64,000 nucleotides of DNA, taken from Prunella strophiata. Its lineage: Eukaryota; Chordata; Aves; Passeriformes; Prunellidae. The DNA lies in the NCBI GenBank assembly GCA_036583965.1, contig JAZBQD010000015.1, forward strand, positions 67,302,830 to 67,366,829. Direction: 5' to 3'. Shown in pieces: positions 19,691 through 32,662 of the stretch. Position numbers and translations under genes: made by a program. The number at the start of each line of letters is the position of its first letter. Positions within the stretch are counted from its first letter, which is position 1. The notes beneath the pieces are model-generated. The model was not told the DNA's origin, did not search any database, and saw only the letters and a program-made list of their open reading frames with translations.

Positions 19691-22600
19691 ACTAAATGAC
19701 AAGCTTACTTGCATAACAAGCTTACTAAAAATTAAATAATATGGAAGATTAAATTAATTCCTCAGAGGAAGCTGATCTTCATTTGTTTGTGGTTCATGGA
19801 ATTACTAAATTGACTGTGTTCAATTTTTTTGCTTTTTACTATTGCCAGTTGCAGTGTCTTCAGAAATACAGAAATTGGATGGAATTTCAAGAAGCTATGC
19901 TCTCAGCTGTAAGACTGTTTAATGGTTTAGAGTCTTTAGCTTCTTAAATATCATCTAGTGTATGACTGAACTTTTCGGAACAAAATCCCTGTCATTTAAT
20001 GCTGAATTTCATTTTTTTAAGCTTGTTTAGCGTTTCAGCAGTGAGACATTGGTGTAGTCTGATTTAAAGGTTTCATGGCAGCCAGAAGATTTTGAGTTAA
20101 TACTAGAAGAAACCAATAATACATTGGGAAAACCACCATATCTGTCTAAATTTCAGAAAGCATTCTTTCCATTCATTGTTCCTGACCCCACGGTATTGTG
20201 CTTTTGTGTTTGTTAAAAACTTATGTTAGTCCCTTTGTCTTTCTTAATGCATATAAACTTGTGAATGTAAAATGTTCTTCTTACCCAGCTGGCTATTCTG
20301 GTGAAAAACATCTGCCTATTTTGGTGCCCAAAAATTTTGAATCGATTTCTCACTAAAGTAGAAAATACATTGCTAATGAAATTTTGAAGCTGTACTGTTA
20401 TAATACTCATTCCATCTCTCTCTTTGATACTGTATTCAAAAGGAAAATAAAATAAGTTGTCATCTCTCAGCTACATTTAGATCAAACCAATAGAGGTAAG
20501 AAGGAACACAATAAAAATGGTAATTAAATATTGCAAACAATTGCAGGCAGAAGGTGAAAATGGATGGGTTCATGAGTATCCTTTCAGCTCTCCTTTTCTT
20601 ACCTTAGATATCATTCCACTATATCTACTGAGAGGAAGAAAGCTGAAAATTGAAAAGACAGAGTGCACAGTATCTTGCCTTATCACTTTTGACGTCTGCG
20701 GATATATACATGCTTCAGTTTTCCTAGGCCACTGAAGGTAATGTTGGAAAGTTCTGCATTGGACTTGGATTGCCAGCAGTTTGGAAACCAGTCCCAAATC
20801 TGTAATTGAAGTACTAGGTGTTTGGAATTAAAATCCTTATCTGATGCTAAAGCCCACTTCTTATATAGATTTTTTTTTTCTGAGGAAAGTTATTTTTATC
20901 AGCAAGGCATAAAAACATGTTGTAATACCAGTTAGAAGGAATGTTGGCTTCAGGCTAATTATAATCAATTCAACATAAATAAATAGCTGTGTGCTTGGTT
21001 TGGTTTTTGGGTTTTTTTGATTTTGTTATTTTTTAATATATATTCAACAATAGGCCTTGACATAAAATATTTTAGATCACAGTCTGAAAATTGAGTGTGT
21101 AGATGTGCACTTCTCAGTGTCAGGACAGGGACTTCATCTTGAACATTCAATGGAAAAAATGTTATGATCCAAATTCAATTTTACTTGTGTTAATATTGAT
21201 TTAAACATTTGCCATCGTCTTGCTTTCAGAGTTGCCCATTCACTTCAGAGAGTATGATCAAAAAGTTCTCTCATCCTGAACAAATGTGCTATTCATCTCG
21301 TACAATATGAAGGGCCTCAGCAGGTGTAAATTGGCTTTGCTCCATTGAATTCAGTGAAACTGTGTCAGTTTTCCATGACTGGAAATGTGGCCATTTTAAC
21401 TTACAGAATAGGTTACATTCAAAGAGCTCTTTAATCACAAAGTTTAATGAAGAATTATTCTTTCATCTGAATGTTGCCCTAACTCCAGCCTTGACTGTCC
21501 TTCCCCTGAGCTCTATAGGCAGCACCAGTTTCATGATACAGGCAAAGATCTTTTATTGCTTTATGTAGTTGTTAAAATCAGGTATTTAACCACTAAAATA
21601 AGAAGATCTTTTGCTTAATTTAGAGAGTGTTTATAAATGAAGTAGAGTTGGTTTTTTTGTTGAAGGTTGCTTAATAGACTTCTCCTGGGAGTTGCTATAG
21701 TAACACAGTGCAATAATTGAACCTTAAAGGTGATGTCTCATTTATGTTGAAAGATAATGCACGCAAAGGGAGAGAACATAGAAGTCTTTTTATTAAATCA
21801 TTTAAGGTCCTTTTAAGAAGGTGCATTAAAATGGCAAAATTCCTGTTGTTTTTTGTGGGGTGTTTTTTTTTGTTTGTTTGGTTTTTTTTTCCAGGTTGTA
21901 TTTAAGCAAAATGTGAAAGATAAAAACCTGTTCAATCTTTTTTTTTTTTTTTCTCTCAGTTGTTCAAGTAAAAAGGAATGCAAATATTCCTGGAGTTAAA
22001 TACAGAATTTTAATTTTTACTTAACCTGTAAATACAATTCAAATTTGACTCATCAAGAATTAAATCTGCTTTCACTATGAATGCTGCCATTCCAAAAGGC
22101 TGCATTTTCATCCAGAAATCTGTAGTCATTCACTTGTTCACTAGACCATTAAAGAAAGAACTTTGTGGGGCATGGGGTTATTCAGAAAGTGGTTGACTTT
22201 TGCATAGCTGGTATCAGTGACAAGGCTTAAGCATCATTTGGGGCTCAGCTAGGACACAACTGAAATGAAAAAGTGTCTATTTTCCAGGTTTGACATCTAA
22301 GGGTTGCACTGTGCATTATCATCAATATAAAACTAAGTAGTAGTATTCTGAAAATGTGTTCTGTCATCTATTATTCTCCAGCTGAATTAGTATAATCTAT
22401 ATATCTTGGCAAATTTCATTAATATTTAGTAACTCCTGTGCAAACCATTAATCGATGCCTTTCCATAATCTTCAGTGTATGTAGTGCCAAACAATACTAA
22501 ACTTTATTAAAGGAAGTTTGGAGATACAATAACAGAAGATTAAGTGGAGTTTGTTTTCTGACATTTCACCTGCTTGAGCCATTGCTGAGATAGAAATTGC

Positions 22601-23394
22601 AAGTTTGGTTTCATTCAGCTGCAGTTCAGACGTGGTGTTTTGGATCTGGTGTGTACTAAAGGACATGGCTGTATGGTTCACATCATTGAGAAGCACTGTC
22701 AGAGAAGTGGGATTTCTATCCTTGCAAGCCATGTAACTAAAGATATGAATCGAGGGATATGCCAGGTCACAGCTGGAAGGAAGGCAGAGCAGAGATACAC
22801 TAGATGGTGTTAAAGTTGTGAGAAACATGGAGTATGAGGCATCAATTTATGTCACTCTGAACTTCTTTTTGCACTCAAAATTCAATCATCCACATTCAAT
22901 AGTCATGAGGCTACAACTCATACACCTGTAAAAATAGGAAATATACAGGTCTCTGAGAGGAAAATCACAGTGTTTTACTGTACTATTTCATAGATTAAGG
23001 GTATGAGTGGAATCTCTAAGGAAGTTACAAGAAGAAAAAGGAATTAAAATACTTTTGCTGATATAAGAATTATCTGAGAATAATATTATGAGGTTCAATC
23101 TTTCTCATTCTATTAATTTAAACCATGAGTTCTATATATGAATGGGATTTAAAATTAATACAAGAAGACATGAGACTTTTAATAAGGCCAATACTAAGGT
23201 GAAATGATGTGGAGACTCTAAAACTTATCCCTAATAACCTGACAAAATCGTCATTTTTTTCTTCAATATGACAAAAATGATAATGTATTTTGCTTTGAAA
23301 TTGGCTCTGATGGATGCTGCCTGCATACAGACAAGATTTTTCTCTTCAACAGGAATACTTCAAGTGATTTTGTGATTTTTCTGAGTTGTGTTCA
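19691..23394. other. Non-coding DNA, no gene seen
   Basis: Includes G/T-rich tracts at 20997-21030 and 21844-21890 and a T run near 21938-21953. A 118-codon minus-strand ORF (22472-22828) is discussed as a finding. Nothing else is recognisable. Confidence 0.5.
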
Positions 23395-23600
23395 TTTGTC
23401 CCCAGCTTTCTTACAGGCTCCCTTTAAGTACTGGAAGGTTGCTATAATGCATCCCTGGAGCCTTCTCCAGGATGAACAACCTCAAGTCTTTCAGCCTTTC
23501 CTTAAAGGAGAGGTGTTCCATGCCTCTAACTGTCTCCATTACCCTCCTCTGGACTTGCTTCATCAGGTCCACAGCATGATACCAATGTCCATCAGGATAT
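23395..23600 (-). mobile_element. CR1 LINE, short internal fragment
   Basis: Plus-strand text such as GGAGCCTTCTCCAGGATGAACAACCTCAAGTCTTTCAGCC and CCTCTGGACTTGCTTCATCAGGTCCA is the antisense of the CR1 ORF2 C-terminal region. A 68-codon minus ORF (23411-23617) reads QVQRRVMETVRGMEHLSFKE and then ERLKDLRLFILEKAPG, the worn equivalent of the LSYEERLRELGLFSLEK block. Both the 5' part and the 3' tail are missing, so this is a middle piece of an old copy. Confidence 0.8.
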
Positions 23601-24719
23601 GGAGCTGTTGACCACAACCCCTTTAATAAGAACTAAATTGCCAGAGTTGTTTAAGAGCCCATGTTCTATTTAGAGTCTGCTCACCACTGGTTTTCAGTGA
23701 GATGTGGTTTTGTGGGCACCAAAATTAGAATTTTTTCCTCCTAAATAAGTGTATAAAAGAAAGCTTTGCCACTAGCAAGATGCTACAGGCATCAGAGCTG
23801 TGTCAATAAAGTCAGTGAGGTATTTAGTAACTGGAATGCAATGGTAGATAAATGCAGAATGCTCATTATGTTGAATATCTAGATATGGGACTGCAAGTTA
23901 ATTACACAGTAATCCTTCTCCTGCCCAGTTGCTCTGACTGCACCACAGCTCTTCTGCATAGACACCAAGAGAAATTTAACCTGAAATTTTGAATTGGGCA
24001 TGAGAGGGAAAAATGAAGTGGTTTTGTTTGTGGTTTGGTGTTGTTTTTTTTCCCTAGTGTACTTTTAATTTACCACATGCACAGCAGCAGGTTGATCAGG
24101 ACATTGGGATGATGATGTAGGTCAAGAAGGAGACAGGCACAGTTCTACACCTGCAGCAGAAGTGACTCCATGCAGCTGCACACACTGGGACTGACTGGTG
24201 AGTTAGCAGTCCTGCAGAAAAATACCCTGCAGAAAAGTTTGACCTGAATATGAGTGGACAGTGTTCACTGTAGAAGACAAAGTGCATACTGAGCTACATT
24301 GCTGTGACTAACAGAACAAAAGAAGCTTATTAACTTTTTTTGTTCAGCGTTACTGAGGCTGCATATGCAATACTTCCTAGTGCCTTTTATTCTCCCACTT
24401 CAAACAGCTGTTGAGAAAACCAAGTCCAGTGGTGGAAAAATCAAGATAATCAGAACCAAGAAAACATGAATTAGAATAAGAAGCTGAGAAGGTTGCACAT
24501 TTTTTATGATGCAAGTTTTTATTTAAGGGTAATTGGCAGGTGCTTGAACAGGACTTAAAAAGTTCACAGACAAATCTTTCTCAGGAGTGGTAGGAGAAGT
24601 GATAGAACAATGGCCATGAGTTGCAGCTTGGAATTAAATACTGGCATATTAGATATTACCCTTTCCTAGCCAAGTTGAAGGGGATAGGAGTACAGATACC
24701 TATAGAAATATAGAAATAT

Positions 24720-24787
24720 ATAGGTGTATGTTTATTTATTTATTTGTTTGTTTATTCATATATATATTTGTATATTTATATATATAA
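24720..24787. repeat. (TTTA)n/(TTTG)n and TA-rich microsatellite
   Basis: TTTATTTATTTATTTG is followed by TTTGTTTATTC and alternating TA runs. It is an ordinary slippage-prone compound microsatellite. Confidence 0.85.
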
Positions 24788-25158
24788 GTGTAGCATTGTG
24801 TCAGTAGAGATGTCATGGAACCTCCTTGTAGATTTCCAAGACTTCAGCAGGCAAAGCCATGGCTGATCTGACCTAGTTCTGCTGAAAGTTTCTCTTCAAG
24901 TAGAAATCAAATTAGGTAACCTCCAGAGACCCTTTTCAGACAAATCTTTTGTGACTCCATCAGCTGCTTAAAGTTCTTACATCAGCTGCTGAACTACATC
25001 TGAAAGGACTAAAATATCACAGTGGGGAAATTGTCAGGAATGTAAAAATGGCTGAAGAAAGAGTAGCCTCTCCCTGTGTCCTACACCTACTCAAGTAGTA
25101 CTAACCAGAGGAGTGTGTCTTTTCCCTCTGAAATGGCACTCAGTTCATGAACAGATGC

Positions 25159-25194
25159 TTTAGGACATGATTTAGGATATGATTTAGGACAATT
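25159..25194. repeat. Three-copy 12-bp tandem repeat
   Basis: TTTAGGACATGA, TTTAGGATATGA and TTTAGGACAATT lie directly end to end. The third copy diverges at its end. Confidence 0.85.
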
Positions 25195-26389
25195 TATGTC
25201 ATGGAAAATTTTGTCCTCTTACAATTTTTTTAACTGGCCAGTGGCTTTAAAATATATGTGAAAGGGACTGTATGCATAGTTATTGCTTGTTACAGCAATT
25301 TTCTTTCTGTGGGACAAGTAGCAGCTTTTTTTTGCTTTTGAATGTCGAACTTCCTTGAAAGATAGAAAAGGATGAGTGCAAATTTCCTTTACATAAGCTT
25401 CCCCTAAATAAACTCAATTAAATTTTTGTTGAGAAAAAAAATCAAACTCAGACTTTGTTTGCTATTTTTCTTATTAATCTAGACCAGGAAATACCTGGGT
25501 TTGATAGTTCAAGGAAAACCTAAAAATTTTTGCTTCTTATACCCAGCGAAATCTAAATGAAAACAGAAGATTTTCTGGTGTCTAGATTTCGACTTCTCTC
25601 TAAAGGCTGAAGACAAAGGCTTTCTTTCTCTCAGTAATTCTCTGATATTTCCATCTGTACTACTACTTTAAATTTCTTTTAGATTTTATTAGGTTGCATG
25701 TCTAGTGTCTGGTCATAATGAACAAAGAAAAAGACCCATTGAGGATCAGACACATTAGAAGGAATGCTTGTACCTTTCTCCTAAGGCTATCAGAGAACAG
25801 TCAGCCCCACTGTGACCCACCAAGAGGGTTCCATCAAAGAAGCTTCTTTCCTGGAATGACTTGAAGACTACAGTAACCTAGTAGTGTACAGTAGTCAGTA
25901 TGGGGCAGAAAGAGATTTGGGGAATGTGTAAAATTTGCTAGAGAATATTTTAAGTGGGAAACTGAATAGGGGGTTCTTAAGTGGGGGAGCAAAGGCAGGG
26001 AAAGGGACAACCAGAGGTAGATCAAGAAGGAAAAAGCACATAAAAACATGCACATGAACAAGAATATGAAAAGGCAGAAAAGAAAATGTTACTGCCAGTT
26101 GACTTTAAGCAGATGGCTAACCCGCAAACTTATCCACATTATGCCCTGTGGTTGTGATAGTACTGTGTCATGTTTTCTTTTTAAACCCTATCCCTCTTTT
26201 CCTTAGTGGAATATTCTGGGTTTGCACAGCACTAGTGAAATAATGAAGAGACAGATGTGAGAGTTAGCTGCTGCAGGGACCATAAATCCAAAACAGCTCC
26301 CAGAAAGACAAGGGGACCTGAAGGTCAGCAATAGCAAAGATGATCAGTCTGCACAACTTACTGGAGAGAATTGTTGAGGGAAGGGAGTG

Positions 26390-26830
26390 TAAGTGTACTG
26401 TCTATGTATATGTGTGTAATGACAAGAAATCCAAATACCATCAGCTGCAGTGGGGCTACAAATCTCAAGTTCTTGTATGTCCTGGTGGGAGTGGCCAGGG
26501 AGACTCAAAATATCTGGGGGAAAGCAACTGGATAGATTTGAATGTCTAAGGCTACTGGTGACTTGAGTCCCTAAGGCCACTCAGCCTCTGGAGTGATCCA
26601 TATTGTCTGCTCACTATAGTGCAGTAGCTGACTTCACTACTGCACAGATGGAGAGGAGGAAAAGGACTGGCCCATCTGCGCTGTTCACATTTGTGGGAAT
26701 GTTACATTTTTTCTCCTGTGTGCTCTGCTAAAATAACATTTGCTGATTGTCCAACTGTGTATGTACATGTATCCACATATGGGTAGTACTTGAAGTGGAA
26801 TTTTGCATATATTTACTGTCATCCTCACTA
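26390..26830. other. Less AT-rich patch, possible old repeat
   Basis: The interval 26430-26690 is richer in G and C than its surroundings, with blocks like CAGCTGCAGTGGGGCTACAA and GGAGTGGCCAGGGAGACTC. The pattern is what a worn LTR or other interspersed repeat looks like in bird DNA, but I cannot name a family. The ORFs on both strands (69 and 78 codons) are mutually overlapping and unconvincing. Confidence 0.3.
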
Positions 26831-29800
26831 TTGGCCAAACCTGGGGACATGTAGCTGCAATGTCATTGCATCTTTTAGTCCTTCATATTTTTTTTTTTTT
26901 TTTTTGTAAGATACAAGATGGCAAAGTAAATATAAGATAAGGAAGTATGCTTCCTCATGTTTGAAACAAATTAGAATGAAACCAAAACAACAAAATATTA
27001 GCTTGTGAATGCTCCAAATATTAAATACTAGCCAAAGATGACTTTCAGAGTTTGAGACTCCTGGAATTTGTAATAAGAAAAAAAATTATCTCAGAAGAAT
27101 GAGAAGGAAAGAAAAAATAGAAGTCACAATCAAATGTTCATCTCTTTTGCCTATATATATAGACTATTTATAAATACTGGAAGAAGGTAGGGGAAAAACA
27201 CTTTAATATTGTTGCATACTACATTGAAGGGAAGTCTTAGACATTGCAGAATCTTGTAAAATTATTTCAAGCATATATGAACCAGCTGTACTGAGAGTAA
27301 ACAATGGACCAAGTTATGCCTTTCAGAACACCTGGACAGTTGAAACTTCATCATCAGAGATGGTAGTAGACACTGTAGCTTCAGTTCCCAAAATATATGG
27401 GTAGTGCTTGATGTTTTGGAAAGTTAAAGAGTAGTTCCAGCTGACTGGCTGGATATGCAAAGAATCAGCAAGGAGTCACTGAAAATGCTGGTCAGACACT
27501 ACTGGGCAGTGAAGACAACAGACAGAGAATGACTCAAAATATACTGGTATTTCACAAATGTGGGACTAATGAACATACTGTTTAAGTAAAAGACTCCAAA
27601 ATCTCATATTACAGTTTTCCCTATGCTTCTCCAAGTTCAGGTGTGATAATGTGTTTTTTTCTTATCTGACAGTGGTACTGGAAATTGACTCTAGTTGCTG
27701 GTGCAGACTTTAGCAAATTCATCTTTTCTATATGAGTTTCAGGTTGACACTTTTACTTAGGAGTAGTTTACTTTAAATGTTTGTTTCTAGAAGTTTATAT
27801 TGTTTGCACCTCCCCCATTAACAGCCATGCTGACCCAGCAGATTTGTTCCTATCTGTTAATGAAAAGTTAAGAAAAGAGAAACACTTCTCAGGTCTGAGT
27901 TCCTTGATTCCTGAAGTCCCTTTCTTTCTCTGTCCAGCTCATGTCACTGACTTGGTCTCCTAATTTTTCACCTTATAACATTTGATTGAGGCCCTGGGTT
28001 ATGGAAATAATTCTATTTATTGGAGTTTCTCTCATGGAATGAAGTCACAACTACACCGTCAACTGTCTTGACCTGTCCCTTCTGGCTTGTATAATTTATC
28101 TGTCAAATTCATGATAAAAATATTGTCAAGGGCAATTAACAATCAGTTGTTGCATCCTTCTAGGAATTTGGCCCTGTGATAAACTGGTGAATAAATTCCA
28201 TCAGCATTTTGTGAATTTAGTCTCTCATAAGGAAGCAGTTGCAGTATTAGTCTCTTTGATAATATAAGCACTCTCAAATCATATTTTGGTCTGGCCCTAA
28301 AATTTTGTATCATATTCCTACTACTGCATTAGCACTTTATTTTGGATTATCCTTGTACAAATTATATAGCCATGTCTGTTACATCTATTAAGCCTAGTTT
28401 TTTGTAGTCTTAGACATCATTAACACAAAATGTTGATTCACTGTCCCTATCCTTTTTTTGGCTTGCCAGGATAGAAGAGTATCTTTCAATACCTTCCTCC
28501 TGTCACAATTACTTCTCAACATGATTTGTCATGAAATGTTGCCATGAAATTCATAAGGAAAATTTTGTTCTGTATGCTTGACTCACAAAACCCCTACATA
28601 ATATTTCCAGTTACTTCACTTAAATTGTATTTGAGTGCTGCTATTTTTCTAACAACTAATGCAGTAATAAAAAGAACACGAGTTTGAATATTTTGCATAG
28701 GTGACTTAAAATTTATTTTATTTATGGAAAGGCTTTTTTAATATTATGTAAGTTTCAAGTTTAAAATACAAATGCACTTGGTTTCTCCAATTACTAAAAT
28801 TCACAAGGAATAATAATAAAATAATGAATTCATGAGGAATAATTATAAAATTCATAAGTATTGTGCTGGGAGCTAACTTAGCTGAAGGCAAGTACATGCT
28901 TATCTCAAGTATTAGACATGAATATTATTTTTATAATAACAAATTTTTTTCCTATTCAGTTCAAGTTAATAATAGAGTTATATTGAAATTCTTTAGATCA
29001 TGACCTTAAAATGTTGCCATTACCTCTTAGAAAAATCCTGAGTCATGTTTTGGTAACATGGCTTTTCCTTTGCTTGTGCTGTTTGTTAGCCAGAGGCAAT
29101 AGCTGTGCACTTACAACATTATTTTGATCAAAGCAGCAAAGTCACTTTTTCTGGTTACATACACCTCTTTTAGAAGGAATTTCCCTGTAACAAATCTGCA
29201 ATATCTCTCTACAAAATTGATTAAACAAAGTTTATAAGGTAGTCTGGGACAATGAGAGAACTCAAAACTTTAAGGAAAGCCAGGGGAAAAGATAAGAAAT
29301 AATCTCTTATAGATTTGGAATTTGTTTTAAGGATTTCATTATGTTATTTGTGTTTCATTATGTTATTAGTTTTGTGCATTATTGTTTAAATATAAATTTC
29401 TTAAAAGTCTGCAAGATCACTCTTTCATAATACAACCATACCATATGAATTAAACACATGTATGGCATATTTCACTTTATTCTTCCCATGGAGAAACAGA
29501 AAATTCTAATAAATTCTCATAAAATCTATGAATTTTGTATATATATAAATATTATATCTATAATATAATATATATATATATATATATATTATGATATGTA
29601 TATCTGATTCTTATTTCTTAGTTGAACTTGCTAGAATTTTTTTTTTTTTTTAGGATTTTGTGGTTAAATTGAAAAAGTAAATATTGGAGAGAAAGAGGAC
29701 TAAGGCCTTCTGTGCTATTGTACTGATTCTGGGCAATGATGGAAACTTAGACACTACTCATCTCAGAGTTCATAGGCAGTATTTTGTCATGTAATTTAAT

Positions 29801-30199
29801 CTCCTCCTTTTGCCTATGGAGGAGAATTTTACAGATGAATAAAAAAATCTTTCTGCCAATTTGGTTATCGAATTACATGTTTATACAGTGTGTAAGGTTT
29901 TGTCACAATGGAATTTTAACAAAAAATAAGTTTAATTTTTTATTTTTTTTTTTGGCCTGTCCTTCAGCTAGGTAAAATAGTCATCACTCAAACCCAGTAC
30001 TTTCAAATGAATTGCAGTGATTTAAGCTTGTATTGTGGGTTATGTTTTAAAAAGTGTAGAGGCTGCATATTTTCAAGAGAGTCTGTGGGTGCACAGATTT
30101 CTATCTCTTACTGAATCCTTATAATAGGATTTATAACTGTGAGTCATAAGGTGCCTTATGAAAAAGGTTTAATCATCACTGGAAATACGTGTACTATCT
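26831..30199. other. Non-coding DNA, no gene seen
   Basis: Strongly AT-rich, with an 18-base T run (26888-26905), a TA-rich block (29537-29602) and further T runs near 29638 and 29940. An adjacent duplication of TTTCATTATGTTATT occurs at about 29335-29370. ORFs are 63 codons or shorter. Confidence 0.6.
29537..29602. repeat. (TA)n-rich microsatellite
   Basis: Alternating TA with small interruptions, the longest uninterrupted run ending near 29589. It is self-complementary and therefore able to extrude as a cruciform in principle. Confidence 0.9.
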
Positions 30200-30960
30200 G
30201 ACTACACAGTGACACGAAGACCAGAGATTCAGGGTGAAGAGCAGAAACAGGGTATGACCTGGTCAGATCTGCTACAGTTTCTGGTGACTGACTTATTCAT
30301 TGCTTTACCCAGGAGCACAGAGGTAGCTCTCTCTGGAGTCAGGGGGCATTTAGGCTTCGTGCAGCTGCTGACATGCCCCAAAAGGAAAGGGTCAGAAGTA
30401 TGCCTTGTTCTGATTTGCAGAGTGGACAAAGAGGTTTTGGAGACAGAGCAGAAGGTATTCCCAGTATTCTCAGATGGGAAGCAAGCAGTAGTTGAGGTTT
30501 ATCAGAGCTACATTGTTGTTCCAGGCCTGGGAACAGATTGCTGTGGCAGGGCTCTAGTTGAAGCTGCAGCTCCTTGTGTGACCTTCCCAGCAGCAGAGAA
30601 GAGTAGTGCTGCAGCAATTGCTTTTCAGCCCTTGCACAAACCAGCACTGCCAGCTGAGGCCAGGGCCTGACTGGCAATGCTCCTCTTTTGCTAGGAGACA
30701 CCAGCCTCTGTGTGCTCCTCACCTCTGAGACTGTTTCCCTGTTAGAACCAGGGAAAGGTGGAATCTTATGCTGGGAGCAGTGGCAGTGTTATGCTGCTCT
30801 ACCCCAGGAGCGCCTGGTGCTGAGCAGCTGAGCTGCTCTGTGGGGGCTGCGAGCACAGAGGTGTGTTCCCCCTCCTGCCTGGCACACACCATCAGTAATG
30901 ACCACCTTTTCCTTCAGGCTTGAACTTGTATCTGCTTAAGCAAGAGCTCTGTCATTGATC
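30200..30960. other. GC-richer island with a 153-codon ORF, unassigned
   Basis: Composition changes abruptly from the AT-rich flanks. A plus-strand ORF of 153 codons (30209-30670) opens with MTRRPEIQGEEQKQGMTW and ends PLHKPALPAEARA. The minus strand is also open for 127 codons (30339-30722). I recognise no domain in either. Overlapping open frames on both strands are usual where stop codons are rare, so coding is not established. A 7-bp inverted repeat GAGCAGC-TGA-GCTGCTC lies at 30822-30838. An old LTR, a CpG-poor regulatory element or a transferred repeat are all possible. Confidence 0.4.
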
Positions 30961-32364
30961 TTAAGGTAAGCTATGTTCAAGGCAGCATTTTCTACCTGGT
31001 ATGTCCGCACATAATCTGAATGAGATGGGGCTGTTTACGCAGGCTCTGACATGAAGGCTTACTTTATTGTCTGGTCAGGATACCTGTGAAGGTGTCCCTT
31101 GCCAGCTGCTTGGGAACTCATGGACAAAAAGGTATCTTGCTTAGGGTAAAAGACTGAAGAAATTATCCTGAGGGATGGAAAGGTGTTCCAGTGTCTCAGA
31201 AGAGGCTTTCAGTCAATAAAATGGAGTTGTGGTAATTGTGGATGCTAGAAGGTTTGACAGTGTTGTTCAGGAAATTAATTCCCCTTAGTGTAATGCACTC
31301 AGCACTTGAAGAAGACAGAGTAATGGGGAAAGAATCAGAATTTACATATCAAAGTCCATCCTATTTTGGCACATGGTAAGAAAGAGTTGCTCAGACCTAC
31401 CAGTAATAGATACTGTTCCAACCCAGGAGTTTAATTACGAATTTATGCCATGCAGGGGTTTGTAGGGCCAGGACTTGTGTTAAATATGGCTTATGGTCCT
31501 ATTATCCCTTTGGTTTTGTTTGGTCCTATTTCTTTTAGAGAGTCCATTAAAATCATCTAGAAGATTATTTTAATATTGACAATTGCTCTTCTTTTGGAGG
31601 CTATTAAGCTTGCTCAGTATGCAAAGTGCTTAAGAATTGAAAGGGTAAGGCTAAAGAAGAATTTCTATTTGCAGTTTAAAGTCTGAACCTCATGAATATC
31701 AAGAAACTTTTTCAGACTGGGAACTGAGAGCCAGACTAGGGATAACATGACATATCCAAGTGGCTACAACTCTGAAAAAATATCCCTGAATTGACTGTGA
31801 TAAAGGCCTTTCCTCCAAGGTTGAAGTGTGGAGCACTTGTCAATCCTCCCTCTTTTCCCCACATTGCTTGGTGTTTTTTCTATTTAAAGGTTTAGAATTT
31901 TTAATTCAAATAATCTGTGGGGCTTTCCTGCTTTAGAAACCTTTCAGTCTTTTGCAGAAAGTCTAACCACAGTCATCAGTAAATCTGCAAACAGTTTAAG
32001 AAATACTTGTCAGTAAAATTCCTTGTGCTCACTATGCTCAAGATTTGGGTAAGCTTAGTTTTGTCATGAAGCACAAATTTGCTGGAAGCAGCAGAGATGG
32101 AGTTAAGGCTCTTTGCCTCAGTCATAGACAAGTGTGTGATGCCTGGAACCAGAGTTCAGCTGAAGGATGTGATGAGAAAAGAGAGCTGCAAGCAAGTAAA
32201 GAGGTTTTATCTGCTTTATTCACCGCATGTTCCTCTGCTATAGCTCTGCTGCTATGAGTGATCCCAGTGGAACCAAAAACATGAAAGCCATTGAGTTAGT
32301 GAATATTAAGGGTTAAAACACTTTTACATCTCTCAATAAACTGTCATCTTAAATAGACATAGAG
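30961..32364. other. Non-coding DNA, no gene seen
   Basis: Moderately AT-rich. One 70-codon plus ORF (32045-32257) has no recognisable product. No repeat is named. Confidence 0.55.
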
Positions 32365-32645
32365 AGGAAGTCCTGTGCCGAGCGAGGTTCCTCAGGGGTT
32401 GGTATCAGGACCGGTGCCATTAAACATCATTGTCAGCCACATGGACAGTGGGATTGAGTGCACCCTCAGCAAGTTTCACAATCACTCCAGGCTGTGTGGT
32501 GTGGTTGACATATTGGTGGGGAGGAATGCCAAACAGAGGGACCTACACAGGCTCCAGAGAAGGTCCCATGCACACCTCATGAAGTTCAACAAGGTCAAGT
32601 GCAAGGTCCTGCACCTGAGTCAGGGTCTGGTCTTCTCCACCAGTG
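32365..32645 (+). mobile_element. CR1 LINE, internal reverse-transcriptase fragment
   Basis: The plus strand reads directly as CR1 ORF2: EVPQGLVSGPVPLNIIVSHM, then DSGIECTLSKF, GRNAKQRDLHRLQRRSHAHL, and MKFNKVKCKVLHLSQG. This is the reverse-transcriptase core plus the stretch just after it. No 3' tail octamers are present, so the copy is truncated at both ends. It continues the same direction as the 4045 and 48861 copies but comes from a more upstream part of the element. Confidence 0.88.
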
Positions 32646-32662
32646 ATGAGAAGAAGACATAG
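32375..32662 (+). pseudogene. CR1 reverse-transcriptase remnant, catalytic box lost
   Basis: A 95-codon open frame covers part of the CR1 polymerase. The family has FADDTK at the metal-binding site. Here the equivalent position, just after CTLSKF, reads HNHSR, so both catalytic aspartates are gone. The upstream VPQG..LGP box survives as VPQGLVSGP. The frame is still open over almost 290 bases, but the upstream palm region and the 3' part of ORF2 are missing. It is an inactive fossil. Confidence 0.8.

Larger units (their letters stand above)
23601..26389. other. Non-coding DNA, no gene seen
   Basis: Contains a TTTA/TTTG and TA simple-repeat stretch (24720-24787) and a three-unit 12-bp tandem repeat (25159-25194). 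ORFs are short (75 codons or fewer) and unrecognised. Confidence 0.55.
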
